From: Candidatus Omnitrophota bacterium
Lineage (GTDB): Bacteria > Omnitrophota > Gorgyraeia > Zapsychrales > Zapsychraceae
NCBI GenBank assembly: GCA_020053475.1
Contig: JAGVNC010000099.1
Location: 1-55,334, forward strand
DNA length: 55,334 nt
Reading direction: 5' to 3'
Positions within the stretch are counted from its first letter, which is position 1. Every line of letters starts with the position of its first letter. The notes beneath the pieces were generated by a model, which did not search any database, had not been told where the DNA came from, and saw only the letters and a program-made list of their open reading frames with translations. This document shows, piece by piece, positions 15,446 to 22,955 of the stretch. The position numbers and the translations under genes were made by a program.

Positions 15446-16584
15446 GCTTCAGGCAGGAATTAAATAAAATTAATTTTATCCGCTTTTTATCTTCCATCAA
15501 GCTGACGGTTGTCTGCCTCATTTTACTTTATATCTTAACTTTTGTCGGCACTGTCGCTCAAGTTCAATATGGCCTCTATCAAGCCAAAAGCCGGTTTTTC
15601 GAGTCGTTTTTCTTTTTGGCCTTTGGATTTCTGCCGTTTCCCGGCGGACAATTGGTGATGTGGATTTTATTCCTCAATCTGATGACGGTGGCCTTGACGA
15701 CGATTGACTACGCTTGGCGGAATATCGGCAGCATCATCACTCACTTCGGTCTGCTGCTTTTTCTGGTGTCAGGTTATATGATCATGCATGATGCTCATGA
15801 AAGTTTTCTTAATTTAAGAGAAGGCCAGGCCTCCAATGTCTCAAGCGCCTATCATGACTGGGAAGTCGCGGTTTGGGAAGCTGCCACTCACAAAGATCCT
15901 TTGACCACCAGCCGTCAAGTCACATCCATTGATACCCGTCAGATAAAACCGGGCCAGACTATCAATATAAGTGATCTGAATCTTCAGCTTACGGTAAAAG
16001 AATACTACAAGAATTGCGAGGCGTATTCTAGGCCGGTTAAAAATCATATCCTGAATGCCTCAGGGATTACGGAAATAGAAAAAGCCGATTTACTCAAAGA
16101 ACCTGAAAAAAACACACCCGGCGGTATTTTCCAAGTTGAGGCCAAAGACGGCAAGGCCGTTGATGTCCTTTTATTCGGAGGAGAAAACGGACCATTGACA
16201 TTGACGGCCGATAATAAAACTTATCACCTCAACTTGAGGCTAAAACATTATCCACTGCCCGTCACATTAAAATTGATTGATTTTAAAAAAGAAGAGTATC
16301 CCGGGACAGAAACGGCTCGCAAATACCAAAGTTTGGTTGAAATCAACGTTGATAAAATCAAGCGCGAGAAATTGATATCCATGAATGAGCCGTTGCGCTA
16401 TAAAGATTATACTTTTTACCAGTCTTCATTTTCCGTCGATAGATTTGGGAATGAATCGTCTGTTTTAGCGGTGGTTAAAAACAGCGGGTGGTTGATGCCT
16501 TATATTTCAACGTTTGTCACCTTTATGGGGCTGGTGATTCATTTTATCATGGTGGCTCTGCGCTTGAGAAAAAAAGTTTATTAA
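15442..16584 (+). CDS. resB: ResB/Ccs1-family cytochrome c biogenesis protein
   Basis: A 380-residue protein with three N-terminal transmembrane helices (starting KFLSSIKLTVVCLILLY), a large periplasmic domain, and a final transmembrane helix near the C terminus. The SSIKLT...FVGTVAQ start and the late YKDYTFYQSSF motif are typical of ResB/Ccs1. Together with CcsA it forms the System II haem-delivery and attachment complex for CXXCH apocytochromes. The start overlaps the preceding lipoprotein stop and ccsA follows after 12 bases. It is shorter than Bacillus ResB, as expected for this compact subgroup. The genes upstream provide many client cytochromes. Confidence 0.9.
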   Translation: MSFRQELNKINFIRFLSSIKLTVVCLILLYILTFVGTVAQVQYGLYQAKSRFFESFFFLAFGFLPFPGGQLVMWILFLNLMTVALTTIDYAWRNIGSIITHFGLLLFLVSGYMIMHDAHESFLNLREGQASNVSSAYHDWEVAVWEAATHKDPLTTSRQVTSIDTRQIKPGQTINISDLNLQLTVKEYYKNCEAYSRPVKNHILNASGITEIEKADLLKEPEKNTPGGIFQVEAKDGKAVDVLLFGGENGPLTLTADNKTYHLNLRLKHYPLPVTLKLIDFKKEEYPGTETARKYQSLVEINVDKIKREKLISMNEPLRYKDYTFYQSSFSVDRFGNESSVLAVVKNSGWLMPYISTFVTFMGLVIHFIMVALRLRKKVY

Positions 16585-16596
16585 AAAATTATCTTT

Positions 16597-18522
16597 ATGA
16601 ATAAATTTTCTAAAACTACGTTTATCTCAATAATAATATTTTTAGGTCTCATATTAAGCCCGCATGTTTTACATGCCCAAGCCATATGCCCTTTAGACAC
16701 GATTAAACCTAAAAAAGTCGAGTCCCTTGAAGCGTTCAAGAGAATCCCCATTTTAAATCAAGGGCGGATCAAGCCGTTAGAGTCTTACGCGCAAAGCCTC
16801 CTATTGCTATTTTCCGGGAAGACGCATTATAAAAAAGAAAGTGCTGATGAATGGCTGGCCCGTTTTCTTTTTGCCCCGCGGACAACATTTGACGATAAAA
16901 TCTTTCTGATCAACAGCCCCGAAATCGCGGAAGCATTAAAAATCGAGCCCGATAAACACCGCCGGTACAGTTACCATGATCTCGACCCGGGCTACGATAA
17001 ATTAAAAGAGCTGGCGGAAGCCAGTAATTCAATTGATGAAAAGAGCCGGTCTGTTGTCGATAGCGAAATCCTCCGCGTGTACAGCAATTTATTGTTATTT
17101 AGTCGTTTATCAGGGGCATTTAGTTTTGCCGTGCCGCATCCCGATTTTTATATTGAATCACCGGAAACCAAAAAGTTCCTTCATTGGGAGGGCGAACAAA
17201 CCAAGTTTAGTTTTTATGACATGCTTGAAAAATCAGAATCCTTAATGCAAGCCGCCAAGGATTTAGAGATCAAGGATCAGAAAGAATGGACTGACATCGA
17301 GAAAAATGTCGCCCGTATTCTGAGCGGCCTGGATTTTTGGGGGGAACATTATGCCAATTGTCCGATAGGATTGATCCCTACACAGAGCCATGATAATGAA
17401 GAGTGGATCAGCCCGATGGACACCATCCTTAGCGGGTTTTTTGATCCTGTTTACAAACAGGAAATAAAATATTTGCGGGAGATGGTTGTTTCTTATTGGA
17501 ACGGCTCACAGCTTGAGTTTGACATGAATGCCAAGTTGTTTAGCGGGTCGGTATTTGAGCGTTTATCCCCGAAGGAAAAGAAAATCGTACAGAAAATTCC
17601 CCTGGAACTCCTCTACAATAAATTCAATTTTTTGGCCTGGGCAAAATTGTTTTACGCACTTGGATTCTTTGTCTTTTTGCTGTCTTTAACCTTTAAACAG
17701 AAAAAATTGTATCAGGCCGCTGTTGGGGTGACCATTTTGGGGTTTATTCCGCACGCCTTCGCGTTGGTTTTACGAATATTAATTCTATCCCGGCCGCCTG
17801 TCAGCAATCTGTTTGAAACGTTTATTTTTGTCGGTTTGATCTGTGTTGTCCTGGGGGGCATCCTTGAACTAGTTAATAAAAACTGGCTGGGGCTTGTGGT
17901 GGCCAACACTTGCGGCGTTATCCTTTTAATGATCGCCGGGAAATACAGCGCTGAAGGGGACACCATGCAGATGTTGGTTGCCGTTTTAAACTCTAATTTC
18001 TGGCTCAGCACGCATGTTCTGGCGATCACCATTGGGTATGCGGGCTGCTGTGTTGCCGGGATCATCGGCCACATTTATATTCTACAGCTCTTAAACCGGA
18101 GATCTGATTCTAAAGGCCCTGAGATCACTTATAAATGCATGCTCGGCATCCTTGGGTTTGGGTTGACCATGACGTTTTTGGGAACAACCCTGGGAGGGAT
18201 TTGGGCCGATCAGTCTTGGGGGCGTTTCTGGGGCTGGGACCCCAAAGAAAACGGGGCATTAATGATTGTTTTATGGTGTTCGATTATTTTCCACAGCCGT
18301 ATCGCTAAAATGATTAATCCTCTGGGAGCCGCGGTCGGCTGTATTTTTGTGCTGATCAATGTCATGTGGGCATGGTTTGGCGTGAATTTACTCAGTGTCG
18401 GATTGCATTCCTACGGGTTTACTTCAGGGATCGCCAACACCCTGCTCGTCTATGTTCTTATTGAAATCCTCTTCGTTTCCATTACCGTTCCGATCCTCGG
18501 GAAAAGAAATATTAAATTTTAG
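16597..18522 (+). CDS. ccsA: CcsA/ResC-family cytochrome c biogenesis protein, long form
   Basis: A 641-residue protein. After a signal helix comes a periplasmic region of about 320 residues containing IPILNQGRIKPLESYAQ, as in the long CcsA proteins of PVC and Bacteroidetes-type bacteria. The C-terminal 300 residues are a multi-helix membrane domain with the WWD-type tryptophan-rich segment WGRFWGWDPKENG (about residue 545) that presents haem. Conserved His residues lie in STHVLAITIGYAG and in VGLHSYGF near the end. It carries haem across the membrane and, with ResB, attaches it to cytochromes. The RBS is weak and translation may be coupled to resB. The antiporter gene follows 15 bases later. 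Confidence 0.92.
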   Translation: MNKFSKTTFISIIIFLGLILSPHVLHAQAICPLDTIKPKKVESLEAFKRIPILNQGRIKPLESYAQSLLLLFSGKTHYKKESADEWLARFLFAPRTTFDDKIFLINSPEIAEALKIEPDKHRRYSYHDLDPGYDKLKELAEASNSIDEKSRSVVDSEILRVYSNLLLFSRLSGAFSFAVPHPDFYIESPETKKFLHWEGEQTKFSFYDMLEKSESLMQAAKDLEIKDQKEWTDIEKNVARILSGLDFWGEHYANCPIGLIPTQSHDNEEWISPMDTILSGFFDPVYKQEIKYLREMVVSYWNGSQLEFDMNAKLFSGSVFERLSPKEKKIVQKIPLELLYNKFNFLAWAKLFYALGFFVFLLSLTFKQKKLYQAAVGVTILGFIPHAFALVLRILILSRPPVSNLFETFIFVGLICVVLGGILELVNKNWLGLVVANTCGVILLMIAGKYSAEGDTMQMLVAVLNSNFWLSTHVLAITIGYAGCCVAGIIGHIYILQLLNRRSDSKGPEITYKCMLGILGFGLTMTFLGTTLGGIWADQSWGRFWGWDPKENGALMIVLWCSIIFHSRIAKMINPLGAAVGCIFVLINVMWAWFGVNLLSVGLHSYGFTSGIANTLLVYVLIEILFVSITVPILGKRNIKF

Positions 18523-18537
18523 GTCGGAAAGGCCGCC

Positions 18538-19785
18538 ATGTTGACAACGATTCTTCTCCTGATTTTTTCATTGGGCTACCTTGCGATTATCCTGGAACAT
18601 AAAATCAACATCAATAAAACGGCCATCGCGCTTTTAACGGGCGTTTTATGCTGGGTGCTGAATTTTGTGCGTGCCTTTCCCAACGATCACCTGGTCATGC
18701 AGGAAATGAACGCCCACCTGGGAGATACAGCCCAGGTTCTTTTTTTCCTCCTGGCCGCGATGACGATCGTTGAGTTGATCGATGCCCATCAGGGGTTTAA
18801 GGCGATCGTCACAATAGTCAAGACCAAGAGCAAACGTTTATTGCTGTGGATTTTTTCATTGTTGACATTTTTTTTATCGTCCGTATTAGATAATGTGACG
18901 ACAACGATTGTCATGATCACTCTGTTGCGGCGGTTTTTAAAGGAAGACGATGGCCGCATCATTTTTGTCAGTATGATTATTATCGCGGCTAATTCCGGGG
19001 GGGCTTGGTCTCCGATAGGAGATGTGACCACAACCATGCTCTGGATTGGAAACCGTGTCAGCACGGGAGGGATTATGAAAGCCATTTTTATCCCGAGCCT
19101 TGTTTCAGTGCTGATCCCTCTTATCTTCTTTACTTTTAAAATTAAAGGAAAGATTGCCAGCGCCCTGCATGTAATTAATTCCGAAAGAATCATTGGAGAA
19201 CGAAGGATCCTGATTTTAGGGATAGGTTCGTTAATCTTGGTGCCGGTTTTGCGCAGCACGACGGGAGTGCCACCCTATCTGGCTAGTATGTTAGGCATGA
19301 GCATCATGTGGATCTTTACAGATCTTCTCCATAAAGAACGGCATCTTTTACGTGTCCCGCATATTCTCACCAAAATTGACATCTCGAGCCTGCTTTTTCT
19401 TTTGGGGATATTAATGGCGGTGGCTGCCCTTGAAACTTCTTCCATTCTCTCTCAAATAGCCCAATTGCTGGAGAAACATATCGGGAACCTGGACATGACA
19501 ATTGTATTGATGGGCCTGCTGTCCGCTGTCCTGGATAATATCCCGTTAACCGCCGCGGTGATGGGCATGTATCATTTGGCCCAATACCCTATTGATTCAA
19601 AATTATGGGAAATGACCGCTTATTGCGTCGGGACAGGGGGGAGCATCCTTATTATTGGTTCTGCAGCGGGCGTTGTTGCCATGGGGATGGAAAAAATTAG
19701 GTTTGGCTGGTATTTTAAAAATATCTCCTTCTTCGCACTGTTAGGTTATTTGGGGGGAGTTATTTTAATTTTTTTGACACAATAG
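18538..19785 (+). CDS. nhaD: NhaD-type Na+/H+ antiporter (ArsB/NhaD superfamily)
   Basis: A 415-residue membrane protein with about twelve helices. Motifs of the ion-transporter superfamily are visible: SSVLDNVTTTIVMITLL in the first half and SAVLDNIPLTAAVMGMY in the second, an inverted-repeat pair, plus NSGGAWSPIGDVTTTMLW and GTGGSILIIGSAAG. These match NhaD antiporters, which exchange cytoplasmic Na+ or Li+ for H+. It is the last gene before a terminator and appears cotranscribed with resB-ccsA, suggesting a link between ion balance and respiration. The symbol is by family; the transported ion is not proved. Confidence 0.85.
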   Translation: MLTTILLLIFSLGYLAIILEHKININKTAIALLTGVLCWVLNFVRAFPNDHLVMQEMNAHLGDTAQVLFFLLAAMTIVELIDAHQGFKAIVTIVKTKSKRLLLWIFSLLTFFLSSVLDNVTTTIVMITLLRRFLKEDDGRIIFVSMIIIAANSGGAWSPIGDVTTTMLWIGNRVSTGGIMKAIFIPSLVSVLIPLIFFTFKIKGKIASALHVINSERIIGERRILILGIGSLILVPVLRSTTGVPPYLASMLGMSIMWIFTDLLHKERHLLRVPHILTKIDISSLLFLLGILMAVAALETSSILSQIAQLLEKHIGNLDMTIVLMGLLSAVLDNIPLTAAVMGMYHLAQYPIDSKLWEMTAYCVGTGGSILIIGSAAGVVAMGMEKIRFGWYFKNISFFALLGYLGGVILIFLTQ

Positions 19786-19833
19786 ATCATTGGAACATCC
19801 TCATGCCGCCGCTTAAGCAGGGGGAATTTATTT

Positions 19834-19870
19834 CAAAGACGCGTACTTACACAATACGCGTCTTTGATTT
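19834..19870. terminator. Hairpin terminator after the maturation operon
   Basis: A perfect 12-bp inverted repeat (CAAAGACGCGTA / TACGCGTCTTTG) with a 9-base loop, followed by ATTT. It lies in the 155-base gap after nhaD and before the CDF gene. The weak T tract suggests moderate efficiency. Confidence 0.6.
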
Positions 19871-19939
19871 AAACGGCCGGGTTAACTTAATTTTTGGTTA
19901 AGGGCAATGATCCGTATGTTTAAATAGAGTGCAGCCACT

Positions 19940-20842
19940 ATGGGCATCAACTATAATCAAGTTTTTGTGAATGCCAATCGTGCCGGTAAAGGGATGAAAA
20001 TGGCGTTCATTAATATTTCCCTTAGCATGTTTCTTTCGGCGGTAAAAATTGTTACAGGATTCTTAGGCCACAGCTACGCTTTGATTACGGATGGGATTGA
20101 GTCTCTCGTGGATATTTTTTCATCAACAGTTGTGTGGGGCGGATTAAAGATTGGAGTTCGTCCGCCGGACAGTAATCACCCCTTTGGCTATGGCAAAGCC
20201 GAGTCCTTGGCTGCAATGATTGTTTCAGGGACATTGCTCGGCGTCGCTATTGGCATTGCGATTCAAAGCGTTAAAGAAATTTTGACTCCCCATCATACTC
20301 CAGCTTTATTCACTTTGTTTGTGTTAGTGGGTGTTATTTTAGTTAAAGAATTGATGTATCGATTTTTATTAAAGACTGGGGAAGAGATTGACAGTAATGC
20401 TCTCAAAGCGGATGCCTGGCATAGCCGATCAGATGCCCTGACCTCCTTAGCCGCATTTATTGGGATTTCGATTTCTTTGATAGGGGGGAAAGGGTATGAA
20501 AGTGCAGATGATTGGGCCGCGCTTTTTGCCAGCGGAGTGATTTTTTTCAATGGGTTTAGGCTCCTGAAATCAGCCGTTGCCGATATTATGGATGCCGCAG
20601 TATCTCTTGATTTTGAGGGCAAGGTTAAGAGCCTATCGAAAACAGTGCCGGGAGTGATCGATATTGAAAAATGCCGGATAAGAAAAAGCGGATTAGACTT
20701 TTTTATTGAAATACATATTATTGTTGATGGGAAGATTTCTGTCGCGGAAGGCCATCGCATTGGACATGAGGTTAAGCAGGCTTTATTTAATGCGGACTTG
20801 TGTATTATTGATGTTGTCACTCATGTTGAGCCTGTTGCTTGA
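19940..20842 (+). CDS. Cation diffusion facilitator (CDF) metal efflux transporter
   Basis: A 300-residue protein with six predicted helices and a C-terminal cytoplasmic domain. CDF hallmarks are present: GHSYALITDGIESLVDIFSS with the first metal-site Asp, HPFGYGKAES, and ALKADAWHSRSDALTS with the paired His/Asp of the second half of the site. The C-terminal part (FEIHIIVDGKISVAEGHRIGHEV) is the dimerising domain that senses metal. It exports divalent metal such as Fe, Zn, Co or Mn in exchange for protons; sequence alone does not give the metal. It is a single gene bounded by hairpins on both sides. Confidence 0.92.
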   Translation: MGINYNQVFVNANRAGKGMKMAFINISLSMFLSAVKIVTGFLGHSYALITDGIESLVDIFSSTVVWGGLKIGVRPPDSNHPFGYGKAESLAAMIVSGTLLGVAIGIAIQSVKEILTPHHTPALFTLFVLVGVILVKELMYRFLLKTGEEIDSNALKADAWHSRSDALTSLAAFIGISISLIGGKGYESADDWAALFASGVIFFNGFRLLKSAVADIMDAAVSLDFEGKVKSLSKTVPGVIDIEKCRIRKSGLDFFIEIHIIVDGKISVAEGHRIGHEVKQALFNADLCIIDVVTHVEPVA

Positions 20843-20866
20843 TATTCAATAGGGGTTAACCTCGTT

Positions 20867-20915
20867 CCCGTGAAAGGCAAAGCCTTTCCGGGATTAAATC
20901 CCCGCCAGGGCGGGG
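20867..20915. repeat. Dispersed palindromic repeat pair (CCCGTGAAA type and CCCCGCC type)
   Basis: The first hairpin, 20867-20892, has arms CCCGTGAAAGGC and GCCTTTCCGGG. The second, 20900-20915, is CCCCGCC-AG-GGCGGGG. The first recurs with compensating changes at 21215-21240, and the second core recurs at 41079, 48484, 48761, 48782 and 50261. The compensated stem supports a repeat family selected or copied as a hairpin. Confidence 0.75.
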
Positions 20916-20934
20916 CCAGCCCAGTTTGTCGCGT

Positions 20935-20974
20935 AGGCAGAACTTCGCTTGTTGACGTTCTGCCTTTTGTTTTT
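20935..20974 (+). terminator. Rho-independent terminator after CDF gene
   Basis: A 9-bp perfect stem (AGGCAGAAC / GTTCTGCCT) with a 13-base loop, followed by TTTGTTTTTG. It lies about 95 bases after the CDF stop codon. Confidence 0.7.
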
Positions 20975-21034
20975 GTGGGCAGGGGAAGGTGCATCCGGTT
21001 GATGTCGTATTTAAAAGAAGAGATTTATCAGATA

Positions 21035-21058
21035 ATGCTCGCATGCGAGCATGCTCGC
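21035..21058. repeat. Overlapping perfect palindromes
   Basis: ATGCTCGCATGCGAGCAT (21035-21052) and TGCGAGCATGCTCGCA (21044-21059) are both perfect palindromes sharing one arm, so the middle arm can pair with either neighbour. AATTTTTAT follows. It could act as a terminator or a regulator site; no decision is possible from sequence. Confidence 0.5.
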
Positions 21059-21160
21059 AAATTTTTATAGTAAGCGACAATTTGTTGCATTATAATGATT
21101 TATAATTTTTTCGTAAATGGAATGGACTTAGCGTATAAAGCGTTTGTGATGTAATTCAAT

Positions 21161-21296
21161 GCGCCGCCTTAAACGGTCCTTTATCCGCCTTCGCAGAATA
21201 CCACGGCTTTTAGTCCCGTGAAATGCGAAGCATTTCCGGGATTGAATCCCTGAAATCGCTGTGCGATTTCTAGGGACCGTTTGATGGCGCCTTTTT
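21161..21296. repeat. Structured palindromic element upstream of the Crp/Fnr gene
   Basis: The outer arms GCGCCGCCTTAAACGGTCC and GGACCGTTTGATGGCGCC pair with few mismatches. Inside lie two hairpins: 21215-21240 (CCCGTGAAATGC / GCATTTCCGGG) and 21252-21270 (GAAATCGC-TGT-GCGATTTC). A TTTTT run follows the outer stem. This three-stem structure ends 15 bases before the regulator start, so it may be a composite repeat element, a terminator or a leader RNA. Confidence 0.6.
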
Positions 21297-21311
21297 AAAA
21301 AGAATATTACG

Positions 21312-21992
21312 ATGCCTTTATCTCTAGAGTTTAATGATATCGCCCTTTTCAAAAATCTTTCTTTAAAGGAATTGCGGTATTTACAAAAATGTCTGAAAGA
21401 AAGAATTTTAAAGAAGGGGGAAATCCTGTTTGAACAATCGCAGCCCTGCGAGAATATTATTATTGTGAAATCAGGGAGGGTAAAGATTTTCCGTTTGTCT
21501 TCGGGAGGACAAGAGCAAATCCTTGAAGTATTACTGCCAGGGGATACATGTGCCTGTAATCCCGGCAGAGTAGAGTGGGCCTGCTCTTCATGGGCAGAAG
21601 CCCTTAGCGACTGTACAGTGTGGACTCTGGGGCGAAGGCATTATGTTGACATGGTTAAAAATAATCCTAAATTAGCCCATGCTCTTTCCGATATTTTTGC
21701 TAAAAGATTATGTAAATTTTGTGCGCTCATTGAACAAGTTTCTTTAGAAACACCTCAGCGCCGGTTGGTTAAATTTTTGTTGGATATGCTTGATTCACCA
21801 GAATGCCGCGGTCAGAAAGAACTTTGTTTAAGCTTCCCCTTCACTCATGAGGAAATAGCCCAGCGTTTAGGGCTTGTCCGTGAAACTGTTTCCCGGCAGT
21901 TAATGCACCTCAAAAAGTTGAAATTAATTCAAATCGACCGCGATAAAATAACAATTTGTGATCAAAAAGCCCTAGAAAATATCCTCTCTTAA
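21312..21992 (+). CDS. Crp/Fnr-family transcription regulator
   Basis: A 226-residue protein. Residues about 5-120 are the cyclic-nucleotide-binding-like beta barrel (LKKGEILFEQSQPCENIIIVKSGRVKIFR and VLLPGDTCA). A long dimer helix follows, and residues about 155-225 form a winged helix with recognition region EEIAQRLGLVRETVSRQLMHL. Several Cys residues (TCACNPG, WACSS, SDCTVW, KRLCKFCAL) leave room for an Fe-S, haem or NO sensor, but no standard FNR N-terminal Cys cluster is present. It lies directly before a hemerythrin-like gene carrying a perfect Crp-type box, a likely target. No clear RBS precedes the ATG. Confidence 0.9.
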   Translation: MPLSLEFNDIALFKNLSLKELRYLQKCLKERILKKGEILFEQSQPCENIIIVKSGRVKIFRLSSGGQEQILEVLLPGDTCACNPGRVEWACSSWAEALSDCTVWTLGRRHYVDMVKNNPKLAHALSDIFAKRLCKFCALIEQVSLETPQRRLVKFLLDMLDSPECRGQKELCLSFPFTHEEIAQRLGLVRETVSRQLMHLKKLKLIQIDRDKITICDQKALENILS

Positions 21993-22014
21993 TCATTTTA
22001 TCATTTTCCCCGGT

Positions 22015-22057
22015 TGTGACTGCAGTCACAGACAACTTCCTTTAAGTTTTATATAAT
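22015..22057 (+). promoter_or_regulatory. Crp/Fnr-type operator and promoter for the hemerythrin-like gene
   Basis: TGTGACTGCAGTCACA (22015-22030) is a perfect 16-bp palindrome with Crp consensus half-sites TGTGA and TCACA. A -10 box TATAAT lies at 22052-22057, with no good -35. The palindrome centre would be about 41.5 bases before a start point near 22064, the class II activator position. The adjacent regulator gene is the obvious candidate to bind. Confidence 0.75.
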
Positions 22058-22063
22058 CTAGCC

Positions 22064-22624
22064 GTGAAGATTAAAGCCGTCCAGAGAGGGCGAGATTATT
22101 TTTTCAAACATCTCGTTGATGAAGAGAAGGCTTCTGTCCTTTCCAAATTGGAACAGTTAGAGAAAGCGCTTTTGGGCCTGCAATATGAGGGGAAGGTATC
22201 TTCATCTAATCATATTAAAAAAATTGAAGAGATCGTGTGTTTCCTTAGAAAGAAGTACCAAGAGCATACCAAACTTGACGAGAAGATCATATTCCCGTTT
22301 TTATCAAAACATGTCCCCAGGCTTTACCCCACATTGCAATTTTTAAAAATGGAAAGCCAAGATTTTCAAGGCATCTTTGAAATATTTGACAAGGTTTTAT
22401 CAGAGTTTAAAGGAAAAAATAAGATACTTTTACGCAATAGCATTATTGAGCAAGTACGGGATAAAGGGATTTATTTGGTTTGTTTGATAAAAAACCACAT
22501 TCATTTGGAAGAAAAGAGTGTTTATCGGGCCATTTTTCAAGAGTTACATCAGGAAGAAAGAAATCTTCTGCAAGAAGAAATAAAGCTTTTTTTGCTGAAG
22601 GATGGTAAAAAACTAAAAAAATGA
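22064..22624 (+). CDS. Hemerythrin-like (HHE) domain protein
   Basis: A 186-residue, strongly helical protein starting at GTG. Candidate metal ligands sit in four-helix-bundle spacing: FKHLVDEE early, EHTKLDEKIIFPFL in the middle and KNHIHLEEKSVYRAIF late, as in HHE proteins that bind a diiron site. Such proteins sense or buffer O2, NO or iron. The promoter's -10 box ends only 6 bases before the GTG and no Shine-Dalgarno sequence is visible, so the mRNA may be leaderless. Control by the upstream Crp/Fnr protein is inferred from the palindrome. The ligand set is not complete to the eye, so the family call is moderate. Confidence 0.6.
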   Translation: MKIKAVQRGRDYFFKHLVDEEKASVLSKLEQLEKALLGLQYEGKVSSSNHIKKIEEIVCFLRKKYQEHTKLDEKIIFPFLSKHVPRLYPTLQFLKMESQDFQGIFEIFDKVLSEFKGKNKILLRNSIIEQVRDKGIYLVCLIKNHIHLEEKSVYRAIFQELHQEERNLLQEEIKLFLLKDGKKLKK

Positions 22625-22872
22625 TGTTTGGAACACAGTATTCTTTGTCTCGATCAATTTTTAAAATACGAATGCGAAGATTTTTGAATTAGATTTTCCT
22701 TTAAGTTCTCGTTTAGGAAGATTTAAGGTTGATTTTGGAGAAGAAACATTTTCCGACAATCCAGTCAAGGGTGTCTTAACCTCTAATTCCGCCGGCAAAG
22801 TTTCGGGGGTTGAACGAAAGTGAAAAAAAATAACTTCTAAGTAAAGTGAGGGCGTGTTCATGTGCTCGTAAT

Positions 22873-22894
22873 TATCTGAATCGTATCTGAATCG
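22873..22894 (+). promoter_or_regulatory. Tandem 11-bp direct repeat upstream of porin gene
   Basis: TATCTGAATCG is repeated twice without a gap, one helical turn apart, 62 bases before the porin start. Such 11-bp tandem boxes are typical of OmpR/PhoB-family response regulators. A possible -10 (TATAAA) lies about 35 bases downstream. The rest of the 331-base gap (22625-22955) shows no convincing gene. Confidence 0.45.
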
Positions 22895-22955
22895 TAGAGG
22901 GGGAAACCGAATTGGTAGGTTTTCTGATTATAAAATTTAATAAGGAGGGAAGGCA

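Noticed and set aside
22661-22861. Minus-strand open frame of 66 codons in the gap before the porin gene
   Set aside because: No ribosome binding site, no recognisable domain and low-complexity composition; treated as intergenic.
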